Below are positions 49,333 to 61,300 of a DNA stretch of 64,000 nt, in pieces. The stretch is from Phaeospirillum sp. (GTDB lineage: Bacteria; Pseudomonadota; Alphaproteobacteria; Rhodospirillales; Magnetospirillaceae), in NCBI GenBank assembly GCA_030651575.1, contig JAUSFB010000045.1, positions 88,451-152,450 on the forward strand, given 5' to 3'. Position 1 is the stretch's first letter; every line of letters begins with the position of its first letter. Below the pieces are notes generated by a model that saw only the letters and a list, made by a program, of their open reading frames with translations, searched no databases and was not told where the DNA came from. The translations under genes and the position numbers were made by a program.

Positions 49333-52300
49333 TCAATGCCAGTTGGCGGCGATCACCGTATCCAGTTGCTGATGTTGTGGCGTCGCCAGAGTGGTCTGGC
49401 CGATGGGCGGGGACGTCATGGACGCCATCGCAGCAACCAGATTTTGTACCGCCGTATCGGCCAAGGTGTGCCCGTCGGCCATTTGCAGGGTCGAGACATG
49501 GTTGGCGTTGCTGGCAAACCAACCCGACACGGTGACGCTGTCGGTGGTTCCGATTATCGAGATCTTGAGGTCGTAGGCCGCCTGCTGGAACCACAATTGA
49601 TCAATGGCGACGCCGCTACCGAACAGAACCTTATCGCCGTCCGCAGCCTGTCCTGTATTATTGACGATATCAACACCACCGCCACGCTCCAGGGTATAGA
49701 TGTCGATGCCGGAACCCCCGGTCAAGGTATCGTTTCCAGCACCGCCATTGAGGATATTATTCGCGGCATTGCCAGAGATGGCATTGTCCAGCGAGTTGCC
49801 GGTGCCGTTGATGGACATCACTCCGCTCATTGTGAGGTTTTCCATATTGGCGGATAGGATATAAGAAACTGAGCTTTGTACCGTATCGGAGCCTTCACCA
49901 GCAGCTTCAGTCACGATATCACTGGCATTATCGACCACATAAACATCATTGCCCAAGCCACCGATCAAGGTATCGGCCCCAACTCCGCCATTCAATGTGT
50001 CGTTGCCGATGCTTCCAATCAGAGTATCCGTCCAGTTGGAACCGATAAGTCCTTCGATTCCCAACAGCACATCACCCTGGGCATCGCCAGCCAGCCCCAC
50101 TCCCATCGCGAGATTGACCGTCACGCCGGCGTTCGAGGCGGCATAGCTGGCGATATCGAAGCCAGCACTGCCGTTAATCGTGTCCGCTCCCCCCCCTCCG
50201 GTCAGAAGATCATTTCCCGCGCTACCGATCAGGATATCGTTGCCGCTGCCGCCTTCCCAACCGCTGACTCCGACGACCCGGCCATAGACGCCATAGCCGG
50301 AGCTGTCCTGGTAGTAAGCTGATTGCCAGGTCACCGCGTAGGCCCCATCGGCCAGGGCAAGCATCTGCGGCGCCATCTGGCCGTAGCTGGTGCTGGCGTT
50401 GATTAGAGTTTCCGATCCTAACGCCACACCGTTGATGTCAAAGCGCTGGCCGTAGATGCCATAGCCGCCACCGCCCTGACAACAGGACTGCCATGCCACC
50501 GCGAAACCACCATCCGGCAGGGCGGCCACCACCGGCAGGCCCTGATCAGAGGTCGTGTAAGTGTTGGCCCGGAACTCTGCCCCCATGGCGGTGCCGCTGG
50601 CGGTATAGCGCTGGCCGTAGATGCCATAGCCATAGCCGTCCTGACCATAGGACTGCCACACCACCACCCAACCGCCATCCGGCAGTGCGGTCACTACCGG
50701 CTGGGACTGTTCAGAGGTCGTGTAGGTGTTGGCCCGGAACTCCGTTCCCATGGCGGTGCCGTTGGCCCCGTAGCGCTGACCGTAGACGCCATTGCCACTG
50801 CCGTCCTGGTAAGACTGCCACGTCACCACCCAGCCGCCATCGGAAAGCGCAGTCACAATGGATTGGTACTGATCACTGTAAGTATAAGTATTGGCTCGGA
50901 ACTCCGCCCCCATGGCGGTGCCGTTGGCGGCATAGCGCTGACCGTAGGTGCCATAGCCAGAGCCGTCTTGACCATAGGATGCCCACACCATCACCCAGCC
51001 GCCATCCGGCAGGGCGGTCACCACCGGCTGGTACTGTTCAGAGGTCGTGTAGGTGTTGACCCGGAACTCTGCCCCCATGGCGGCGCCGTTGGCCCCGTAA
51101 CGCTGGCCGTAGATACCATTGCCGCTGCCGTCCTCACCACTGGACGTCCACACCACCACCCAGCCGCCATCCGGGAGGGCGGTTACCACCGGCAGGGACT
51201 GATCAGAAGTCGTGTAGGTGTTGGCCCGGAACTCCGCCCCCATGGCGTCGCCGCTGGCGGCATAGCGCTGGCCGTAGATGTCATTGACACTGCCGTCCTG
51301 GTAATAAGACCGCCACGCTACCACCCAGCCGCCATCCGGCAGGGCGGTAACGACCGGTGTTATTTGGTCGTAGGTCGTATAGGTGTTGGTTCGGAACTCC
51401 GCCCCCACGGCGGTGCCGTTGGCGGTATAGCGCTGACCGTAGATGCCATAGCCATAGCCGTCCTGACCAGAGGACTGCCACACCACCACGAAACCACCAT
51501 CTGCCAGTTTCACCATCTTCTGAGCGGTTTGGTCACTCAGCACATACGTGTTGACCCGGAACTCACCAGTATCGGCCACCAGACCGCGCGGCGTCACCGT
51601 CAGGGTGATGGTCCCGGTAGCGGTGGAGGTGCCGTCGCTAACCGTGTAGGTAAAACTGTCGGATCCGGTATACCCAACCGTCGGTGTGTAGATATAGGTT
51701 CCGTTGGCGGCAAAACTGATGCTGCCATGGGCGGGAGCGCTCTCCGTCGAATAGGTCAGCGGATTATCGTCCGGATTGACGACCGGCAGGGTGCCGCTCA
51801 GCACCTTGTCCTTAACCACGGATGACGAGGCTCCGGTGGCGACCACCGGGTCATAGACCGGCGCCACGTTTACCGTCACCGTCTGGGTCGAGGTACCGCC
51901 CTTGCCATCATTGACGGTGTAGTCGAAGCGGGCTACCCCATTGAAATTAGCGGTCGGCGTAAAGGTCACCGTGCCATCGCCATTGAGGACGGCGGCTCCC
52001 CCCACCGTGTTGCCGATGCCCGTGAGGCTAAAGGTGTCACCGTCGAAGTCCCGGTCATTGCCCAGCAGGCTCGCCACCGACACCGACACTGCGGTGTCCT
52101 CGTTGGTGGTGACGGTATCGATACCGGTGACCGGCGCATTGTTGCGACCGTCCAGATAGATGCTGCCATCCTTGAACAGCAGGACCTCGACCCCGCTCAC
52201 CGTATCGGTGCCATCGGGACCAACCACCGTAGCCGCCCCGAGTGCTCCCCGCGTGACCAGGGAGTCCCGGCGGTAGCCTGAAAAGACAGCGTTGTCGATG

Positions 52301-55300
52301 CCGGCCCCGCCGATCAGGGTGTCATCGCCAGCGGCCCCTGTCAGAAGATCATTTCCCGCGCCACCGATCAGGGTATCGTTGCCGCTGCCGCCTTCCCAGC
52401 CGCTGACACCGACGACCCGGCCAGAGACGCCATAGCCGGAGCCGTCCTGGTTGTAAGCTGATTGCCAAGTCACCGCGTAAGCCCCGTCGGTCAGGGCAAG
52501 CACCTGCGGCGACATTTGGTCGTAGCCGATGCAGGCGTTGATTAGAGTTTCCGATCCTAACGCCACACCGTTGATGTCGAAGCGCTGGCCGTAGATGCCG
52601 TAGCCACTGCCGTCCTGACCATAGGACTGCCACACCACCACCCAACCGCCGTCCGGCAGGGCGGTCACCACTGGCTGGTACTGATCAGAGGTTGTGTAGG
52701 TGTTGGCCCGGAATCCGCCTCCCACGGCTTGACCTGACGCGTCATAGCGCTGGCCAGATATGCCATAGCCGCTGCCATCCTGACCTAAAGCATGCCAAGT
52801 CACCACAAATCCGCCATCAGCCAATTTCACCATTTTCTGGCCGGCTTGATTGCTTTCGGTGGCGGCATTGACCCGGAACGCCCCGGTACTCGTCAGCGTT
52901 TGCCTGGCTGTCACCGCGACGGAGACCTCGCCATTGGAACTGCTGGTTCCATCGGTTACGCCACAGATAAAACTGTCGCTGCCAGTATATCCGACCGTTG
53001 GCGTGTAGAGATAGCCGCCATTCGTCGCTAGGGTGACCGTGCCATGGGCCGGTCCCGCCACCGTCGAGTAGGTCAGGGTGCCACCATCCACATTGAGTAC
53101 GGGCAGGACAACGCTCAGGGCCTTGTCTTTGGTCATAGTGACGGCAGCATTGTTGGCAACCACAGGATCGTAGACGAGTGCCACGTTCACCGTCACCGTC
53201 TGGGTCGAGGTACCGCCCTTGCCGTCATTGACGGTGTAGTCGAAGCGGGCTGCCCCATTGAAATTAGCGGTCGGCGTAAAGGTCACCGTGCCATCGCCAT
53301 TGAGGACGGCGGCTCCCCCCACCGCGTTACTGACGAAAGACACAGTCAGGACGTCGCCGTCGACATCCGTCGCCCCGGCCAGCAGGCTGGCCGCTGTGAT
53401 GGTCAGCGCCGTGTCCTCGTTGGTCGAAGCCGTCTTAGTTGCCGCTACCGGGGCGTCGTTGACCGGTGCCACCGCTATCGTCACCGTCTTGGTGGCGAAG
53501 CCACCGTTGCCATCGCTGACGGTGTAGTCGAAGCGGGCGGCACCGTTGAAGTTTGCAGTGGGAGTGAACACAACGTCGCCATTGGCGTTGCGGTTGACGC
53601 TGCCACCCACCGCGCTACCGACCGAGAACAAGGTGAGGGCGTCGCCCTCCACATCCGTCGCCCCCGTCAGCAAGGTCGCGGCAGTAATGGTCAGCGCCAT
53701 GTCCTCATTGGTTGATGCTGTTTTCCACTGCACCACCGGGGCGTCATTCACCGGCGTGACCGCCATCGTCGCCGTCTGGGTGGCAAAACCACCGTTGCCG
53801 TCGCTGACGGTGTAGTCGAAGCTGGCCGTGCCGTTGAAATCGGCATCGGGGGTGAAGGTGACGCTGCCGTCGCCGTTCAGCGCTACCGTGCCGTGGCTGG
53901 CATTGCCGACGCCGGACAGAGTCAGGGCGTCGCCATCCACATCGACCGCTCCGGCCAGCAATTGGCTGGCGCTGAAGGTCTTGGCCGTGTCCTCGACTGC
54001 AGAGAGGCTCTGTGCCACTGCCACCGGCGCGTCGTTGACTGCTGCTACCACCACCGTTACCGTCCTGGTGTCGAAGCCGCCATTGCCGTCGCTGATGGTG
54101 TAGTCGAAGGAGGCATTGCCGTTGAAATCGGCATCGGGGGTGAAGGTAACGCTGCCGTCACCGTTCAGCGCCACTGTGCCGTGGCTGGCATTGCCGACGC
54201 CGGACAGAGTCAGGGCGTCGCCATCGATATCGACCGCTCCAGCCAGCAACTGGCTGGCGCTGAAGGTCTTGACCATGTCCTCGACCGCAGAGAGGGTCAG
54301 GGCCACCGCCACCGGGGTATCATTGACCGCCGCCACAGCCACCGTCACCGTCTGGGTGGCGAAACCGCCGTTGCCGTCGCTAACGGTGTAGTCGAAGCTG
54401 GCCGTGCCGTCGAAATCGGCATCGGAGGTGAAGGTGACGCTGCCGTCACCGTTCAGCGCCACCGTCCCGTGGCTGGCATTGCTGACGCCGGACACAGTAA
54501 GGGCGTCGGCATCCACATCGACCGCTCCGGCCAGCAATTGGCTGGCGCTGAAGGTCGTAGCCATGTCCTCGACCGCTGTGAGGCTTTGCACCACAGCCAC
54601 CGGCGCGTCGTTGACCTGGGCCACCACCACCGTCACGGTCTTGGTGTCAAAGCTGCCATTGCCATCGGCGATGGTATAGTCGAAATGCGCGGTGCCATTA
54701 AAATTGGCAACCGGCGTGAACACCACGTCGCCAGCAGCGTTACGGCTGACGCTGCCACCCACCGCGTTGCCGACTGAGGACAGAGTCAGGGCGTCGCTCT
54801 CGACATCGGAGGCCCCGGACAACAAGCTGGCAGCCAGGATGGTCAGTGCCGTGTCCTCGTTGGTCGCGACCGTCTTGGACATCGCCACCGGGGCGTCGTT
54901 GACCGCCGCCACCGTAACGGTGGCTGTCTTGGTGGTAACGCCACCGTGGCCATCGGAAACGGTGTACTCGAACGAAGCAACACCGTTGAAATCGGCATCA
55001 GGCGTGAAGCTGACGCTGCCATCACCGTTCAGCGCCACCGTGCCGTGGCTGGCATTGCCGACGCCGGACACACTGAGGGAGTCGCCATCAACATCCGTCG
55101 CCCCAGCCAGCATCTCGGCGGCGGCAAAAGTCTTACTGGTGTCCTCGACCGCTGTCAGGCCATGGTCCACCGCCACCGGGGCGTCGTTGACGGCACTGAA
55201 GTCGATGGTGACACTGCCGGCGCCAACCCCACCAAGGGTATCGCTAACCTGGTAGGTAAAGGACGCCGAACCGGTAAAGTCAGCATCCGGGCGGAACATA

Positions 55301-58300
55301 ATGATGCCGTTGCTGAGTGAAACGGCACCGTGAATGGCCCCCCCAACACCGGTAACGGATAGGCTGCCATCAATGTCGGTATCATTCGCAAGCAGGTTGC
55401 CGACAGGGATGAACAAGGTAGAACCCTCGGTCGCAACGAGCGAATCGGCCCCTAACACAGCGGCATCATCGGCCGGCGCTAGGTTGATGGTAACCGAAGT
55501 CGAGGGGGAGCCATCCTGCCCATCGTATGCGTAGTAACTGAATCCTGCCGGTCCCCAATAATTGGCTTCCGGGGTGAAGATGATCTGACCATTGGCAAGG
55601 CTGACCGTGCCATGCTGCGCCCCGCCGACCCAGCCGACGGTAAGGGCGTCACCGTCCCAGTCGCGGTCATTGGCCAATAGGCTGGCGGCCGACACTGTCA
55701 GGACCGCGTCCTCGGTGCCCGAAAGAAGATCGGGGGTCGCCATTGGCTGAGAATTTCGGCTGTCGATATAAATAGTGCGATCCCTGAATCGCAGCACCTC
55801 GATACCCGACAGATTATCGCGTCCGTCGCGATCCGCGATAGTGTCGGCAATCGAATAACCATCGGCCGTGGCGGTGATGGTGTATTCGACGGCGTCACCG
55901 CGGTACCAGGCGGCATCGATACCGCTGCCGCCGACTAGGGTATCGTCGCCGTCATTGCCAATCATGGTGTCGTAGTCACTGCCGCCGATGAGTGTCTCGG
56001 CCGAGGCCGTCCCCCACAACGCCAGGTTTGAAATGGTCGGAGCCACTCCCATGATGACGGCGGCCGTATCGTTGTCTTTGACCACAACAACGTCGCTGCG
56101 GCCATCGCCGTTGATGTCACCGGCGAATGCCCCTTCTCTGCCGAAGCCATTAATGACATAGCCGCTCGCCGCCGTTATCGAACTTAGCGCGACGGTTGGC
56201 GACCATGTGGTTCTGCCATAGAGGACGTAGCCATTGGTGCCATTGCCGATCACCAGATCATCGGTTCCGTCGCCGTTGAAATCGCCACGGCCATCGACGA
56301 AGCCAGAACTGGCGCCATTATAGCCATTGATTCGGAAGCCATCGCTGCCGTTAAGGGTGCTGAGATCAACAACGGTGGCACCCCATCCAGATGCCTTGCC
56401 AAAAAGCACGTAGCCGTGATCCCGGCCCCCAATGAACAGGTCTTCGACACCATCATGGTTGATGTCACCCGCCGAAGTCAGGCCTGCCCCAAGCCACTCT
56501 CCGCTTGCGCCAGTAATAACAAACCCTGTCCCGGCAGACGGATTCGCCAAGTCGAGTCCGTTCCAGCCCGATGTCCTGCCGAAGGCGACATAGACCCGAC
56601 CGGAATAATCGTTATAGCTGAGGTCTCCAATGACAAGATCGCCGATGCCATCGCCATTGATATCGGCGCCGGCCGCAGTGGTGGTTTGGGTCGATCCCGA
56701 GACAGTTACAAAAGCGGATGCCGTTGTCGATGTGAGCCAGTTGGCTTGCCCAAAATAAATAATCGCGTAAGGTGTTGAGCCCGCAAGACTGACGATGTCC
56801 GCCTTGCCGTCCCCATTAATATCTCCGATATGGCTCTGCTTACTATTCGAAGCCCCGTTATTCAGGCTTGTTCCAAATCCTGCAGGGTTCTCGGCACTCA
56901 CCGTCGCCAAGGACGGATTTCCCAGCAACACGGTTTGCCGGCCGAATCCAGTCTGACTGACCACGAGGTCGCCAAAACCGTCACCATTGGCGTCGCCAAC
57001 ATCGGAGATCTGCTCGGAAATCCAATTATTGTAAATGCTGTTGGTAAGCGTAAAACCATGAATTCCGTCAGTCAGGCTGGAGAGAGAATTAGACACCGCC
57101 CAACCTGAACGCGATCCGTAGATGATTGAGGAGGTGCCTTTCGACCCCAGGGCAATATCCGGCACACCGTCGTGGTTGAGGTCGAAGTCACCCGCCGCGG
57201 CTATAGTTCCGCCAGGACCTTTAAATAGAACGCCGTTTGATCCATTGATGTCGCCGATCGAAATGGTGCTCGGAGCGGCTTGGCCGATGATCGAGCTAAC
57301 CACGGTGATGTTGGCCCACGCCGTCGAGATTGTACCGCTGGCGTCTTGCACCCTGTAGCTGATGCCGCCACCTCCGGTTGCGCCAGTATCGGGCGTGAAG
57401 TTGAACGTCCCGTCGGCATTGATCACGGCAGCGCCTTTAGAGGCGCTGATCAGTGAATAGGTCAGGGCTTCACCTTCAATATCGCTGGCAGCCAGTTTAG
57501 CCGATAGGGTGGCGCCCGGTGTTGCCACATAAGATAGTCCGCGGCTGGTCGGCGCGTCATTCACCGGGGTGACGTTCACCGTGACCAACTGCGTTGCGGT
57601 GAAGCCATTGGCATCGATCGCGACATATTCGAACGATGCCACGCCGTTGAAATTGGCCGAAGGGGTGAAGGTGACGTTGCCACTGGCATTCTTACTGACG
57701 CTGCCATTGACCGGATTGCGAACCGCCTGAACCGTCAGAGGCCCGGTTTCCAAGGTTGAATCGTTGCCGAGCAACTGAGCGCTGGTCATGACCAGCGAGC
57801 TATCTTCACTGATGGTGAAGGTGTCGGCTGCGGTGCGGGGGGCATCATGGACGGCCGCCACATTAACCGCCAGGGTTGCGGTCGCGCTACCTCCCTGACC
57901 ATCATCCAGAATGCAGGTAAAGCTATCGCGACCGCTGAAATTTGTCATGGGGGTATAGCGAAGCGTGCCATCAGCCGCCAGAGTCACGGCTCCGCCCTGA
58001 GCCGAAGACTGGACCACGGCGGAGATCCGAACGCCATCACCGAACGAAGCCCCACCAAACAGGGAGGAGGAGGCGATTTCAAACGCGACATCCTCCACAG
58101 TTTGAAGCAGATAGCCAACCACGACAGCCACGGTCGCGGTGCCAACCCCGCCATGACCATCCGAAACCGTGTAATCGAAACTCGCGCTGCCGATGAAATT
58201 GGCCGCCGGTGTGAATACAATCTCACCCGAATCCATCCGGGTAATATGCCCTCCAATGGCATTGCCGACACCCGACAGGGAAAGGGAATCGCCGTCACGG

Positions 58301-61300
58301 TCGGTCGCTCCGGCCCGAAGATAGTCCTCGGTAATGGTCACCGGCGTATTGGGAACGGTCAACACGGTCCTGGAATGAGCCATTGGCGCATCATTGACCG
58401 GCGCGACATGGAGGTGCGCAATTGCCGAGGTCGTTCCACCCTGGCCGTCCGAAACGGTATAATCGAAGCTGGCATCGCCGTTGACGTCGGCGCCCGGCGT
58501 AAATACGACGTCACCGGCGGCGTTGCGGCTGACCAAGCCATTGACCGCATTGCCAACGGCCGCCAGGGTCAGGGGATTGCCCTCGGCATCCGTCATGCTG
58601 GCAAGGAGGCCCGCCTTGGAGAGGGTGATCGCGGCGTCCTCGGTGGCGTCTCGGATAACGGCCAAAGTCAGAACCGGGGCGTCGTTGCGCCCCTGTACGG
58701 TCAGGGACAAGGTCTGAGCCACCTTGATGTGACCATCAAAGACGTTATAGGCGAAGGTCAGGATTTGGCTCTGGCCGAGGGCAAGGTCATTGAACTGACC
58801 CGAGTCAAGGATGATGCTGTTGCTGCTCTGGGTGAAGGAGGCCACCCGCCCACCGGTCTGCACCAGCTCTATCGCCGACAGCACGTCTGCAACGTTGGCA
58901 TCGCTCACGCCTTCCAGCAGGTTGGTGGTGAAGATGCCGGCATCTTCGGCGGTGGCTTTCGACAGAGCCGCCTCCACATACGGCCGGGAATTGAAGGACA
59001 TGTCCGCGCCAGCCGTGCGCAGGAAGAACTTGCCATTCGGCATATAGGGATTGCTGCCGTCGGTCCATGCCACCGTTACGCTGCCATCCAGACCAAGCAG
59101 AATCACCGGCGGGACAGAATACCCCGGCTTTAGATCATTATTGCCGAACTTTACCTCGCCTCCCTGCCTTGCTCCATCCCCCGAGAACTGTTGCCCACAA
59201 ACGGAATTGGTATAGTCACTCCACGCTACGAAAAAGCCACCATCGGCGGTCGCCACCACTGAAGCCTGGCTTCCGAAATGTGGTATTACGGCATCGGTTG
59301 GAGTGGTGTTTGCCTGGAAGATGTCACCAATCGGAACACCCGATTCATTGAAACGCTGGCCACAAATGCTACCAGTGGATTCACCAAAATTTCCGTCCCA
59401 GACGACGACGAATCCGCCATCGGCAAGAGCAGTAACAACAGGGTTTCGTGAATTAATCTCTGTGGCTGGATTGACGCGGAATTCCGCGCTCCGGGGTGCC
59501 CCATCAGCGCTGAAAACGCGGGCGCACACATTTGGTGCTCCGCCGTTGTAGTCCTCCCATGTGAACAACAAATCACCATTGGTCAGAGCAGCGACATCTG
59601 GATTCCCCTTGGAGGAGGCGAAGGGCGACACGACCATTTCGGAGCCGATGCGAGTCCCATCCATTCCATAGCGCTGGGCGCCAATGCCATAGATTCCATT
59701 GTCCCAGGTGACGACGAACCCGCCATCGGGCAGGCCGAGGACCGTGGGTGTTGCTTGCCGGTAGGTCGTCGAGGTACTGACCCGGAATTCGGTGCCATCC
59801 GCTTGACAGGAGGCGGTGTAGCGTTGGGCAAAAACGCCCCAATCGTCTCCGTCCTGTCCCATGGACTGCCAGGCCACCAGAAAACCGCCATCCGCGAGTG
59901 CGGCTACGGTTGGCCAAGTTTGTTCATTGGCGGTGTGGGTGTTGACCATGATGGGCGGGCCGACCAGTGCCCCATTAGCGATAATCTGGGCGAAAACATT
60001 CTTATTGTCCAAGGTGTCCTTATCCACCCAAGACAATACCTGTCGTCCATCCGACAGAACAGCTCCCGCCAGCTTCTCGATATATCGCCCGGCGGAAATG
60101 CCGACGACACCGGCGGAAATGGAGACGTGCTGGCTGGCGGTTCCGCCCTTGCCGTCGGACACGATGTAATCGAACCCCGCCGTTCCCTGATAACCCGCAG
60201 CGGGTACAAAGGAGATCGTACCATCCGGGTTGATGGCGACAGTGCCGTGGCTGGCATTGCCCACCGCCTGGATCGCCAGCGTATCGCCATCGACATCGGT
60301 CGCTCCGTTCAGGAGTTCGGCGGCGGTCATGGTGATGGAGGTATCCGTTCCCCCGCCCACTGCTTTCGCAATAGCGACGGGGGCGTCGTTGACCGCAGCC
60401 ACGTTAACGGTCACCGTGCTGGTGGCGGTGCCGCCGTAGATGTCGGAGACCGTATAATCGAATCGGGCATTGCCGTTGAAATTGGCGTCAGGCGTAAAGC
60501 TCACCGTGCCATTGGCATTCAGAACAACCGTGCCGCCCACGGCATTGCCGACACCGGACAGAGACAGGGTATCGCCATCCGCATCGGTGACGCCGGCCAG
60601 CAATTGTTCAACCGGAAGGATGATGGCGGTGTCTTCATTGGTCGAGACAGTCTTCGCCACGGTAACCGGCGGCGTATTGACAAATACCGCCACCGTCTTG
60701 GTGTCGGTGCCGCCATGCCCGTCGGACACGGTATAGTCGAAGCAGGCATTGCCGTTGAAGTTCGAGGTGGGCGTAAAGGTTACCGTGCTGTCGGCGTTAA
60801 GAACGACCACTCCGCCAACCGCATTGCCGGCTGAAGACAAACTGAGGGCATCGCCGTCATTATCGACCGCGCCAACGAGGAGGTCGGCGGCAGTGATGAC
60901 CAGCGCCGTGTTCTTATTGGTCACCATTGCCTTGGTCAGTGCCACCGGCGCATCGTTGATCGCCGCTACATTGACCGTCACCCGCTTGGTATCGGTGCCG
61001 CTGTAGTCGTCGGAAACCGTGAAGTCAAAACCGGCCGTGCCATTAAAATTGGCGTCTGGGGTGAAGGTTACTGTGCCATTGGCATTCTTGGTAACTGTGC
61101 CTCCGACCGAATTGCCAACTCCGGACAGGGTCAGGATGTCGCCATCCGCGTCAGTGGCGGTGGCCAGGAGTTCGGAAGCCTGGAGGGTGATGGCAATGTC
61201 TTCATTGGTCGAGACAACCATCGCCGCGGCGATTGGAGCCTCGTTGACCATCACCGTCACGGTCTTGATGTCGGCACCGCCATGGCCATCAGATACGGTG

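Noticed and set aside
53240..55120. Periodic direct repeats considered as a CRISPR array
   Set aside because: The period is 288 bp, the repeats are coding and in frame, and no short repeat/unique spacer pattern exists.
57847..59133. Plus-strand frames opposite the giant gene
   Set aside because: They arise from the repetitive GC-rich coding strand and repeat with the same 288-bp period.
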